Assembly (NCBI GenBank): GCA_014841595.1
Contig: JACYUE010000002.1
Span: 434,001-498,000 of the forward strand
Direction: 5' to 3'
DNA: 64,000 nucleotides
From: Oxalobacteraceae sp. CFBP 8761
Lineage (GTDB): Bacteria; Pseudomonadota; Gammaproteobacteria; Burkholderiales; Burkholderiaceae_D
Shown here: positions 52,791-61,075 of the stretch, one piece after another
How positions within the stretch are numbered: the first letter of the stretch is position 1
Layout of the letters: each line of letters opens with the position of its first letter
The notes under the pieces: generated by a model
Databases searched by the model: none
Seen by the model: the letters and a program-made list of their open reading frames with translations, nothing else
Told to the model about the DNA's origin: nothing
Program-made: the position numbers and the translations under genes

Positions 52791-53849
52791 ATGCCCCGCA
52801 CCGACGACCTACGCATCCGTGAAATGAAGGAACTGACGCCACCCTCGCACCTGATCCGCGAGTACCCCGTCACCCCGGCGGCCGAGCAGACCGCGGCCGG
52901 CGCGCGTGTCGACCTGCACCGCATCCTGCATGGCCAGGACGACCGCCTGATGGTGGTGATCGGGCCATGCTCGATCCACGACCCGAAGGCCGCGATCGAG
53001 TACGCGCGCCGGCTGGTCGAACAGCGCCGCCGCTTTGCCGGTGAACTCGAGATCGTGATGCGGGTCTACTTTGAAAAGCCCCGCACGACGGTGGGCTGGA
53101 AAGGCCTGATCAACGACCCGTATATGGACAACAGCTTCCGCATCAATGATGGCCTGCGCATGGCGCGCGAGCTGCTGCGCGACATCAACGAGATGGGCCT
53201 GCCGGCCGGCACCGAATTCCTCGACGTGATCAGCCCGCAGTACATCGCTGACCTGATCAGCTGGGGCGCCATCGGCGCGCGCACGACCGAGTCGCAGGTG
53301 CACCGCGAGCTGGCGTCCGGCCTGTCGTGCCCGGTCGGTTTCAAGAACGGCACCGACGGCAATATCAAGATCGCGACCGAGGCGATCAAGGCCGCGTCGC
53401 AGCCGCACCATTTCCTGTCGGTGACCAAGGGCGGCCACTCGGCCATCGTGTCGACCTCGGGCAACGAGGATTGCCACATCATCCTGCGTGGCGGCAAGGC
53501 GCCGAACTACGACGCCGCCAGCGTCGAGGAAGCCTGCCGCCAGATCGCCGCACTGGGCCTGGCCAGCCGCCTGATGATCGACGCGTCGCATGCCAACAGT
53601 TCGAAAAAGCCCGAGAACCAGGTGCCCGTGTGCGCCGACATCGCCACGCAGATCGCGGCCGGCGACGATCGCATCGTGGGCGTGATGATCGAATCGAACC
53701 TGGTGGGTGGGCGTCAGGATCTGGTGCCGGGCAAGGAGCTGACCTATGGCCAGTCGGTAACCGATGGTTGCATCGACTGGGACAGCAGCCTGCAGGTACT
53801 GGACGGTCTGGCAGCGGCGGTGCGCCAGCGCCGTTTGCGCCAGGAATAA
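52791..53849 (+). CDS. aroG: 3-deoxy-7-phosphoheptulonate (DAHP) synthase, class I
   Basis: 352-residue enzyme joining phosphoenolpyruvate and erythrose 4-phosphate, the first step of aromatic amino-acid synthesis. Class I signatures: LMVVIGPCSIHDPKAAIEYARRL, MRVYFEKPRTTVGWKGLINDPYMDNSF, GAIGARTTESQVHRELASGLSCPVGFKNGTDG and IDASHANSSKKPENQ. The N-terminal extension before GPCSIHD is the part that carries feedback inhibition in AroF/G/H. Which amino acid inhibits it cannot be read directly. The Phe/Tyr-rich leader suggests transcriptional control by phenylalanine and possibly tyrosine. The start follows GAAAGAGAGTCCAGC; the frame continues upstream but only this ATG has a site. Confidence 0.96.
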   Translation: MPRTDDLRIREMKELTPPSHLIREYPVTPAAEQTAAGARVDLHRILHGQDDRLMVVIGPCSIHDPKAAIEYARRLVEQRRRFAGELEIVMRVYFEKPRTTVGWKGLINDPYMDNSFRINDGLRMARELLRDINEMGLPAGTEFLDVISPQYIADLISWGAIGARTTESQVHRELASGLSCPVGFKNGTDGNIKIATEAIKAASQPHHFLSVTKGGHSAIVSTSGNEDCHIILRGGKAPNYDAASVEEACRQIAALGLASRLMIDASHANSSKKPENQVPVCADIATQIAAGDDRIVGVMIESNLVGGRQDLVPGKELTYGQSVTDGCIDWDSSLQVLDGLAAAVRQRRLRQE

Positions 53850-53861
53850 TCAAGCAGGCAT

Positions 53862-53890
53862 AAAAAAACGGCGCACCGAGGTGCGCCGTT
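53862..53890 (-). terminator. Terminator between aroG and receptor 6
   Basis: AACGGCGCACC and GTGCGCCGTT arms with a short loop. The minus strand continues with TTTTTTTAT, so it mainly ends receptor 6; on the plus strand only a short TTGTT follows. Confidence 0.85.
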
Positions 53891-53910
53891 GTTCTAACTG
53901 CTCGCCGGGA

Positions 53911-56796
53911 TCAGAACTTGGCGGTCAGGTTCAGGAAGATATGACGGCCCATCGCGTCATACACCTGTGGGTAGGTATTGCCGTTGCCGTAGACGGCAGC
54001 GACCACGCCCGACAGCGGTGGATCCTTGTCCAGCGCGTTGTTCATGCCGGCGCGCAGGGTGAAGTTACGGTTGATCTGCCAGCTGCCGACCAGATCCAGG
54101 TAGTTGCGTGCGCCAAGGCTTGCATCAGCTGGTTCCGATTCGGTGTCGAGGTCCACACCGCGCACATAGCGCCAGGTCGCGCCCAGTTCCACGCCATTCC
54201 ACGGGGTGCCCCAGACCGCGCGCACCTTGTGACGCCATTTTGGCAGCGGCACGCCGCAGGTAGGACCGTGCAGGCCGGCGCAGTCACGCGTATCGCCGCC
54301 TGGCAAGTCCTGCTGCTTGAACTCTTTCAGGTAGGTGCCCATCAGCGACAGGTTCAGGCTGCCCCAGGCGCCCAGCTTGGTGTTCCAGTTCGCGCCCAGG
54401 TCAACACCCTTGGTCGAGGCCATGCCCAGGTTCTGGTTGGTGGCGACGATCTGCGCGGTTTCCAGTGCCCACAGGGTGCCCAGACGGTCACGCGTGATCA
54501 GCGAGCAGAATGTCGGGTCGCCCGTTGCCAGGCAGCTCTCGAGGCTGGTCGTTGCCGGCAAGCCGCCGATGATGCCATTGACCTTCATGTCGAAAGCGTC
54601 GATGGTGACCGACGTGTTGCGCGTCGGGGTCAGCACCAGGCCCAGCGTGTACGAGTCGGATTCCTCCGGCGCCAGGTTCGTATTGCCGCCCGTGATCTGG
54701 TTGTACTGCTGGGCTGGCGAATCGACGATGTTGCCGTACTGGGCCGCCGTGACGCCGGTGCGTGCGCACTGGGCCAGGGTCGCGGTCGGGGTCTCGCCCG
54801 CGCATGGGTCGGACGACATGTCGTACAGGCCCAGGCCGGCCGGCGTGTACAGTTCGACCACGTTGGCGGCGCGTGCGGCGCGCTGATAGCTGAAGCGGAA
54901 CTTCGCTTCCTTGATCGGTGCCCATTCGATGCCTGCACCATACGAGCTGGTTTTCTGGCCGGTCGAATAATCCGATTTGCGATAGCTGGCGGTGACGTTA
55001 AGCTGGTCGGCGAATGGTTGCTTCTGCAGGATCGGGATACGGGTTTCGGCGTAATAGTCACGCACGCTGAACTGGCCGCTCACGTTCTTGGTCGGGCCGC
55101 CCTGGCCAGCCAGATCGCCCGATTCGAAGGCTGCATCGTTGTCCAGCGACAGTTTTTCGGTGCGGTGTTCCCAGCCGAGCGCCAGGCCGATGCCTTCGGT
55201 GCTGGTCGGGAGCTTCAGGCCGTATTCACCCAGGTCGGTCGACAGGTTGACGCCTTGCACGGTTTGCGACGTGCTGCCGCGCTGGAAGCCCGGGGTTTGC
55301 AGGTAGGTCAGTGCTTCCTTGGTGATGCCGCCGAGGCTCCAGATATTGTAGGGCACGCAGTTCGGATCGATGCCGTTCAGGGTGCTGCGGCAGACCGGTG
55401 CGCCGTTGGCGCCAGGGACGACATCCAGTGCCCGCGCGCTGCGCGCCACCGAGAAGTCGTTGAAGTAGGTTTCGGCGTAGCGGACCTTGCCGACCTGCGC
55501 GAAGACGTCGTACTTCCAGTTGCCGACATCGCCCTTGACGCCGACCACGCCGCGGTAGGACGTGTGGTTCAGGTCGTCGCGGCGGCCACCGCCTTCGACG
55601 TTGCGGCGGAAGATGACCAGGTCGGCCGTATCGCCCGGCGCGTTCAGGCCCAGCGTCTGGCGCCAGGCATTCGACAGCAGCGGGTTCTCGAAGGTGATTG
55701 CATTGGCGCCGGAAGCGTCGAGGCCGAACAGGCCGGACGGCGCGATCTGGGCGACAGTGCTGTCATCGTGGAAGCTGGCTTCGCCGTAGACGCGGGTCTT
55801 GTCGTTGATGTCGTAGTGCGTGAACGAGCTGAACGTATAGCGCTCGGACGGACGGCGGAAATAGTTCAGCGGGCCGAAGTTGTAGGCATCGTTTGCGCCG
55901 ATATACGGACGCACGCCGCCATTCGCATCGGCCACGGTGAAGCTGCGCGTGCCGACCAGGAAGCGACCCGGGAAGCTGGTGCCGGAGCCGCCGCAGTTGA
56001 ACGTGTCGCCCGTGGTGGAGCCGCCCAGCGAGCACGCCGTGAAGTCACGCTCCGATTGCAGCAGCGGGTCTTCCTTCTTGTAGCCCAGGAACACCACGGC
56101 ATTGCCGCGGCCGTCGGCGAAGTTGCCGCCCATCGTCAGGCTGATGTCCTTGACCTTGGCGTCGGCGCTCTTGTCGCCCGGCAGCTGGAAGTTGCGGCGC
56201 GTGGCGGCATCGGCTGCCGGCCCGCCGTTTTGCTGGTGGTTGTAGAACTGGTAGTTGCTGTCGATCTGGACGCCCTGGAAGTTGTCGTCCATGATGAAGT
56301 TGACCACGCCGGCCACGGCGTCGGAGCCGTAGATGGCGCCGGCGCCGCCGGTCAGCACTTCGACGCGCTTGACCAGGCCCACCGGGATCTGGTTCAAGTC
56401 GGCGGCCGGATTGCGCGGGCTGCCTGCTGGCAGGCGGCGGCCATTGACCAGCACCAGGGTGCGATCGGCGCCGAAGTTACGCAGGTTGACAGTCGCGGTG
56501 CCGGTCGAGCCGTTCGAGACCGAGCCACCCTGGTCGGCGAAGACCTGAGGCAGGTTGTTCAGCAGGCTCTCGACCGAACGCACACCTTCGAGCTTGATGT
56601 CCTTGGCGTTAACGACGGTAACTGGACTGATGCTTTCCAGGTTGGCCGTGGCGATGCGTGAACCGGTCACTTCCACGCGCTGAGGTTCGCCTGTGGCAGG
56701 CGCCGTGTCCTGGGCGTGGGCCGCCGAGAACGCGACGACCATGCCGCCTGCACAGATCAGTCGAACCGATCGAGATAACACTGTTTCAACCATCAT
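53911..56796 (-). CDS. TonB-dependent receptor 6
   Basis: 961-residue outer-membrane receptor. The N-terminus MMVETVLSRSVRLICAGGMVV closely matches that of receptor 4. The signal peptide ends near SAAHAQ. A TonB-box-like VEVTGSRIATANLESISPVTVVNAKDI precedes the plug (NLRNFGADRTLVLVNGRRLPAGSPRNPAADLNQIP, VEVLTGGAGAIYGSDAVAGVVNFIMDDNFQG). The barrel ends in LNLTAKF. CTGGGAAAATCGAC before ATGATG supports this start over an extension to 56850. It is divergent from a peptide-type ABC importer, which may handle the same ligand after outer-membrane passage (inference). Carries the shared receptor promoter. Confidence 0.93.
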   Translation of the reverse strand: MMVETVLSRSVRLICAGGMVVAFSAAHAQDTAPATGEPQRVEVTGSRIATANLESISPVTVVNAKDIKLEGVRSVESLLNNLPQVFADQGGSVSNGSTGTATVNLRNFGADRTLVLVNGRRLPAGSPRNPAADLNQIPVGLVKRVEVLTGGAGAIYGSDAVAGVVNFIMDDNFQGVQIDSNYQFYNHQQNGGPAADAATRRNFQLPGDKSADAKVKDISLTMGGNFADGRGNAVVFLGYKKEDPLLQSERDFTACSLGGSTTGDTFNCGGSGTSFPGRFLVGTRSFTVADANGGVRPYIGANDAYNFGPLNYFRRPSERYTFSSFTHYDINDKTRVYGEASFHDDSTVAQIAPSGLFGLDASGANAITFENPLLSNAWRQTLGLNAPGDTADLVIFRRNVEGGGRRDDLNHTSYRGVVGVKGDVGNWKYDVFAQVGKVRYAETYFNDFSVARSARALDVVPGANGAPVCRSTLNGIDPNCVPYNIWSLGGITKEALTYLQTPGFQRGSTSQTVQGVNLSTDLGEYGLKLPTSTEGIGLALGWEHRTEKLSLDNDAAFESGDLAGQGGPTKNVSGQFSVRDYYAETRIPILQKQPFADQLNVTASYRKSDYSTGQKTSSYGAGIEWAPIKEAKFRFSYQRAARAANVVELYTPAGLGLYDMSSDPCAGETPTATLAQCARTGVTAAQYGNIVDSPAQQYNQITGGNTNLAPEESDSYTLGLVLTPTRNTSVTIDAFDMKVNGIIGGLPATTSLESCLATGDPTFCSLITRDRLGTLWALETAQIVATNQNLGMASTKGVDLGANWNTKLGAWGSLNLSLMGTYLKEFKQQDLPGGDTRDCAGLHGPTCGVPLPKWRHKVRAVWGTPWNGVELGATWRYVRGVDLDTESEPADASLGARNYLDLVGSWQINRNFTLRAGMNNALDKDPPLSGVVAAVYGNGNTYPQVYDAMGRHIFLNLTAKF

Positions 56797-56896
56797 GTCG
56801 ATTTTCCCAGGTAAGACCTGCAGAGCGGATGTCGCCTGCAGTAATGTCATTGGATTGCCACCGCGAATAGCAGCGTCGAATTTTTACTACCTGGCA

Positions 56897-56926
56897 ATAA
56901 AAACATTTCCAGTAACGCAGTGTCAA
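56897..56926 (-). promoter_or_regulatory. Promoter of receptor 6 (shared receptor-type layout)
   Basis: Minus strand TTGACA (56926-56921), N15, TG, one base, TTTTAT (56902-56897); predicted start near 56890. GTTGTATTT (56958-56950) lies 23 bases upstream of the -35. Confidence 0.65.
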
Positions 56927-57324
56927 CGTATAAAGTCTTTACGAATCAAAAATACAACTGTGCACCAACTAGTCTGTACAACCATGCATTTTGGTGCTAG
57001 TCATGATTCTGCAATGAAAAATAATATGTGGAATATCCTTAGGAAAATATAGTTTGACCGGTATTTAATGCGGTAATTGGTAATGTAATTGGCAGATAGT
57101 GCTGTAAGGATGTATGTATGCGAATCATTGATGACATGTTATCGCTACCTTATCAATGTCACAAATGTACATACACAGGATAACCAAAGTCTATCCCCTC
57201 ATGACATCCTGCCTCTGTCAGCCCACGCCGATATGCGCTATCGTGTCGGGTTCGCAACGCCTGTATCGGGTTGGTGAATTTCGCGGGAAATGGCACCTTT
57301 GCCTGGTCCCGGTTCGGGAGTGTC
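56927..57324. other. Divergent intergenic region, receptor 6 / peptide importer
   Basis: About 400 bases, AT-rich until about 57190. It holds the receptor 6 upstream motif on the left and must hold the importer promoter on the right. TTGACC occurs at 57053-57058, but no good -10 follows at normal spacing. TGACAT/ATGTCA arms around 57132-57163 form a loose inverted repeat. No gene is supported. Confidence 0.45.
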
Positions 57325-58263
57325 ATGCTTGCTTATATCGTCCGGCGCCTGTGGCAAATGTTGCCGACCATGGCGGGCGTCGTGCTGCTGGTGTTTGTGC
57401 TGTTCAACTGGGTCGGCGGCGATCCGGCCTATCTGCTGGCCGGCAAGATGGCCGATGCGAACGCCATCGAGAACATCCGGCGTCAGCTGGGCACTGACCA
57501 GCCGTACCCGGTGCAGCTGTGGATCTTCGTGCAGCAAATCGTGACGTTTGACTTCGGTAACGCCTGGAGCACGGGCGAACCGGTGGCGCAGATCATCACC
57601 AGCCGCCTGGGGCCATCGCTCACTGTCCTGATTCCGCTCACCGTCCTCGAAGTGTTCTTCGGCATTGCGCTGGCGCTGGGCATCGCCTTCGTGCGCGGCT
57701 CGCTGACCGACCGCGCCGTGATGATTGCTTGCACGGTGGGCATGTCGATCTCGATCCTCGTGTATATCTCGGTGTTCCAGTACGTGTTTGCTTACCAGCT
57801 GGGCCTGTTTCCGGTACAGGGCTGGGGCAGCAGCCTTGGCGAGAACCTGCTGCACTACGCGCTGCTGCCGATCATCATCGGCCTGGCGGTTTCGATCGCG
57901 CCAACGCTGCGGCTGTACCGCAGCTTCGTGCTCGACGAAGTGGGGCAGGACTACGTGCGCACGGCGCGCGCCAAGGGCTTGAGCGAGCGCCGCATCGTCT
58001 GGGTCCACGTGCTGCGCAATGCAGCCATTCCCATCATCACGCACGTGATGGCGAACCTGCCGGCGCTGCTGATCGGGGCGTTTCTTCTCGAACGTTTCTT
58101 CGGCATCCCCGGCATCGGGCGCGAAGTCATTCTTGCCGTTGAACGCAGCGACTTCCCGGTGATCAAGGCGATCACGGTCTACGTGGCCGCGGCGACGATG
58201 GTGTTCAACCTGCTGGCCGACCTGCTGTACCGCGCCGTCGATCCGCGCGTGCAATTCCGATGA
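57325..58263 (+). CDS. Peptide ABC importer, permease (DppB/YejB-like)
   Basis: 312-residue inner-membrane permease with about six membrane segments. It starts at MLAYIVRRLWQMLPTMAGVVLLVFVLFNWVGGDPA, the normal DppB/OppB N-terminus, with GGGAGTGTC before the ATG. The cytoplasmic EAA-type loop reads EVGQDYVRTARAKGLSERRIVWVHVLRNAAIPIITHV. ERFFGIPGIGREVILAVERSDFPVIKA is the conserved C-terminal end. The stop overlaps the next permease start (ATGA). Together with the next two genes it makes an importer core; no binding-protein gene accompanies it. Confidence 0.92.
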   Translation: MLAYIVRRLWQMLPTMAGVVLLVFVLFNWVGGDPAYLLAGKMADANAIENIRRQLGTDQPYPVQLWIFVQQIVTFDFGNAWSTGEPVAQIITSRLGPSLTVLIPLTVLEVFFGIALALGIAFVRGSLTDRAVMIACTVGMSISILVYISVFQYVFAYQLGLFPVQGWGSSLGENLLHYALLPIIIGLAVSIAPTLRLYRSFVLDEVGQDYVRTARAKGLSERRIVWVHVLRNAAIPIITHVMANLPALLIGAFLLERFFGIPGIGREVILAVERSDFPVIKAITVYVAAATMVFNLLADLLYRAVDPRVQFR

Positions 58264-59279
58264 TGACGATGCAGACGTCCGACGATTCAGCCGGCCTGTG
58301 GACGCTGGCCTGGCGCCGCCTGCGGGCGGACCGCGTGGCGATGGCAGCGCTCGCCGTCGTGACCGGCTTCCTGCTCCTGGTGCTGCTGTCGAGCACCGGC
58401 CTGGTGGCCGCCGACTGGGAAGAGGAAGTGGCCGTCAATTACGCGCCGCCGAGCTTTGTCGGCGCCGATGCGACGGCGCGCGCACTGGCGCAGGCGCAAC
58501 TGCCACGCGCCACGCCGCCGAATGCGTTCGATCCGCTCGCGGCCGAACTGGCAGCGTTGCAGGCCCAGGTGGCGGCAACGCATCCGCCGGTGGCCAAGCG
58601 CACGACGCTGCTGTTTGGCGCCGACAAATGGGGCCACGACATCGTCAGGAAAACGATCAAGGGCGGCGAAACGTCGATCGTCGTGGGCCTGGTTGCGGCG
58701 CTGCTGGCCGTCACGCTGGGCACGCTGTTCGGCGCTGTCGCCGGGTTCTTCGGTGGCTGGGTCGACGACCTGTTCAACTGGTTCTACAGCATCTTCACGT
58801 CGATTCCATCGATCCTGATGATCCTGACCGTGGCCGCCGTGCTGCAGCAAAAGGGCGTGACGACCATCGTGCTGATCCTGGGCCTGACCGGCTGGACGGG
58901 ACCGTTTCGCCTGATGCGCGCCGAGTACATCAAGCACAGTGCGCGCGAATACGTGATGGCGGCCAATGCCATCGGCGCGTCGAACTGGCAGCGCATGTTC
59001 GGGCATATCCTGCCGAACGTGTCGCACGTGGCGCTGGTGCAGATGTCGATCCTCGTGGTCGGCTTCATCAAGGCCGAAGTAATCCTGTCGTTCCTGGGCT
59101 TCGGCGTGCCGGTAGGCACGGTATCGTGGGGCAGCATGCTCAACGAAGCGCAGAATGAACTCATCCTCGGCAAGTGGTGGCAACTGGCGGCCGCTGCCGG
59201 CGCCATGGCGGTGCTGGTCACCAGTTTTTCGCTGTTTGCCGACGCCTTGCGCGACGCGCTCGACCCCAGGATCAAATGA
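58260..59279 (+). CDS. Peptide ABC importer, permease (DppC/YejE-like)
   Basis: 339-residue second permease. The first membrane segment (about 27-50) is followed by a periplasmic stretch of about 75 residues (Ala/Pro-rich, PPNAFDPLAAELAALQAQVAATHPP). Then comes LLFGADKWGHDIVRKTIKGGETSIVVGLVAALLAVTLGTLFGAVAGFFGGWVDD, a typical DppC core. The EAA loop is AREYVMAANAIGASNWQRMFGHILPNV, and the end reads FSLFADALRDALDPRIK. The long loop recalls YejE of the YejBEF (microcin C-type) importers. It overlaps both neighbours by four bases, so the three genes are translationally coupled. Confidence 0.92.
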   Translation: MMTMQTSDDSAGLWTLAWRRLRADRVAMAALAVVTGFLLLVLLSSTGLVAADWEEEVAVNYAPPSFVGADATARALAQAQLPRATPPNAFDPLAAELAALQAQVAATHPPVAKRTTLLFGADKWGHDIVRKTIKGGETSIVVGLVAALLAVTLGTLFGAVAGFFGGWVDDLFNWFYSIFTSIPSILMILTVAAVLQQKGVTTIVLILGLTGWTGPFRLMRAEYIKHSAREYVMAANAIGASNWQRMFGHILPNVSHVALVQMSILVVGFIKAEVILSFLGFGVPVGTVSWGSMLNEAQNELILGKWWQLAAAAGAMAVLVTSFSLFADALRDALDPRIK

Positions 59280-60967
59280 CCGACGAAACCATGCCTTTGC
59301 TGAGCGTGCGCGACCTGCGCATTGCGTTCCGGGTCGACAGGCACCGCACCAGCGCCGCGCTGAAAGGCGTCTCGTTCGACGTGCCGGACAACAGCACGGT
59401 GGCGCTGGTGGGCGAATCGGGCAGCGGCAAGTCGGTCAGTTCGCTGGCCGTGATGGGGCTGCTGCCGCACGAGACGACGATCGTCGATCCGGCCTCGCGC
59501 ATCGCGTTTGCCGGGCGCGAGCTGCTCGGCCTGCCGCTGGCCGCGCGGCGCGCCTTGTGCGGCAAGGACATCGCGATGATTTTCCAGGAGCCGATGTCCT
59601 CGCTCAATCCGGTGTTCACGGTGGGGTTCCAGATCGGTGAAGTGCTGCGCCAGCACATGGGCATGGACAAGCGCGCGGCGCGTGCCCGCACGCTCGAGTT
59701 GCTGGCTGAAGTGGGCATTCCCGATCCGGCGCGCAAGATCGATGCTTACCCGGGCCACCTGTCGGGCGGCCAGCAGCAGCGCGTGATGATCGCGATGGCC
59801 ATTGCCTGCGAGCCCCGATTGCTGATCGCCGACGAGCCGACCACGGCGCTCGACGTGACGATCCAGAAACAGATCATGGACCTGATCGCGCGTCTGCAGC
59901 GCGAGCGGCGCATGGCCGTGCTGTTCATCACGCACGACCTGGGCCTGGTGGGCGAGATCGCCGATCGCGTGATCGTGATGCGCCACGGCGAGGTGCGCGA
60001 GGAGGGCGCCGCCGCGCAGGTGTTCGGTGCGCCCCGGGACGCTTATACCCGGGCCCTGCTGCATTGCCGGCCATCCCTCGATGCGCGTCCGCTGCGCCTG
60101 CCGGTGATCGACGATTACCTGGCGGGGCACGTGCTCGCTGGTGCGCAACTGCCGCAGCGTGTGCGCGGCACGAACCCCGACGATGCGCCGCTGCTGGTGG
60201 TCAGGAATCTGGCCAAAAGCTTCTGGACGCGCGAGGGCCTGTTCGGCAAACGCGAATTCAAGGGGGTGAAGGATGTGTCGTTCACGCTGGCACGCGGCAA
60301 GACGCTGGGCGTGGTCGGTGAATCGGGCTCGGGCAAGACGACGGTTGGCCTGACGCTGTTGCGGCTGCACCGCGCGACGGGCGGTTCGGCGCTGTTCGAA
60401 GGGCGCGATCTGGTGGCCATGTCCGACCGTGAATTTCAGCCCTACAAGCGGCGCATTCAGATTATTTTCCAGAATCCGTATGCCTCGCTCAATCCGCGTT
60501 TCACGGTCGGCCAGATCCTGCTCGAACCGATGCGCATCCACGGGATCGGCGCGCACGAGGCCGAGCGCGCTGCGCTGGCGCGCACCTTGCTGGGGCGCGT
60601 CGGCTTGCCGGACGCGGCCTACGGGCGCTATCCCCATGAATTCTCGGGCGGGCAACGTCAGCGGATTGCGATTGCGCGCTGCCTGACGATGCAGCCCGAG
60701 ATTCTTGTCTGCGACGAATCCGTCTCGGCGCTGGACGTGTCGGTCCAGGCCCAGGTGCTGAACCTGCTGCAGGATTTGCAGGACGAATTTGGCCTGAGCT
60801 ATATCTTCATCTCGCATGACCTGTCGGTGGTGAAGTACATCTCCGACCAGGTGATGGTGATGCAGAACGGCGGCGTGGTCGAAGTCGCCGATGCCGATGT
60901 GCTGTACCGCAACCCACAGCATCCGTACACGAAGTCGCTGCTGGCGGCGATTCCGCGCGGGGTGTAA
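59276..60967 (+). CDS. Peptide ABC importer, fused double ATPase (DppD-DppF/YejF-like)
   Basis: 563-residue protein with two complete ATPase domains in one chain. First: Walker A GESGSGKS (about residue 42), signature LSGGQQQR, Walker B LLIADEPTTALD. Second: Walker A GESGSGKTT (about 345), signature FSGGQRQRIAIARCL, Walker B ILVCDESVSALD; note Ser for Thr after the Walker B Glu. Each domain ends with the oligopeptide-type tail (YTRALLHCRPSL and NPQHPYTKSLLAAIPRGV). Fused ATPases are typical of YejF and GsiA rather than DppD/DppF. The ATG overlaps the previous stop. Last gene of the operon. Confidence 0.94.
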   Translation: MTDETMPLLSVRDLRIAFRVDRHRTSAALKGVSFDVPDNSTVALVGESGSGKSVSSLAVMGLLPHETTIVDPASRIAFAGRELLGLPLAARRALCGKDIAMIFQEPMSSLNPVFTVGFQIGEVLRQHMGMDKRAARARTLELLAEVGIPDPARKIDAYPGHLSGGQQQRVMIAMAIACEPRLLIADEPTTALDVTIQKQIMDLIARLQRERRMAVLFITHDLGLVGEIADRVIVMRHGEVREEGAAAQVFGAPRDAYTRALLHCRPSLDARPLRLPVIDDYLAGHVLAGAQLPQRVRGTNPDDAPLLVVRNLAKSFWTREGLFGKREFKGVKDVSFTLARGKTLGVVGESGSGKTTVGLTLLRLHRATGGSALFEGRDLVAMSDREFQPYKRRIQIIFQNPYASLNPRFTVGQILLEPMRIHGIGAHEAERAALARTLLGRVGLPDAAYGRYPHEFSGGQRQRIAIARCLTMQPEILVCDESVSALDVSVQAQVLNLLQDLQDEFGLSYIFISHDLSVVKYISDQVMVMQNGGVVEVADADVLYRNPQHPYTKSLLAAIPRGV

Positions 60968-61075
60968 CTACAGGTCGTTGCCGATGCCGCAAAAGACCGT
61001 TGCGAATATGCTAAACCGGCTGCCGAAACAGGTCGCATTCCTGTGCCGCGACTGCAATTCACGTACACTGTGAGG

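Noticed and set aside
53764..56661. Long plus-strand open frame opposite receptor 6
   Set aside because: Antisense shadow overlapping the aroG end and the terminator; no domain seen.
57054..57090. TTGACC considered as the -35 of the peptide importer
   Set aside because: No acceptable -10 at 16-18 bases, so the promoter was left unassigned.
57089..57277. 62-codon frame before the peptide importer
   Set aside because: No ribosome site and no features; the intergenic position suits regulatory DNA.
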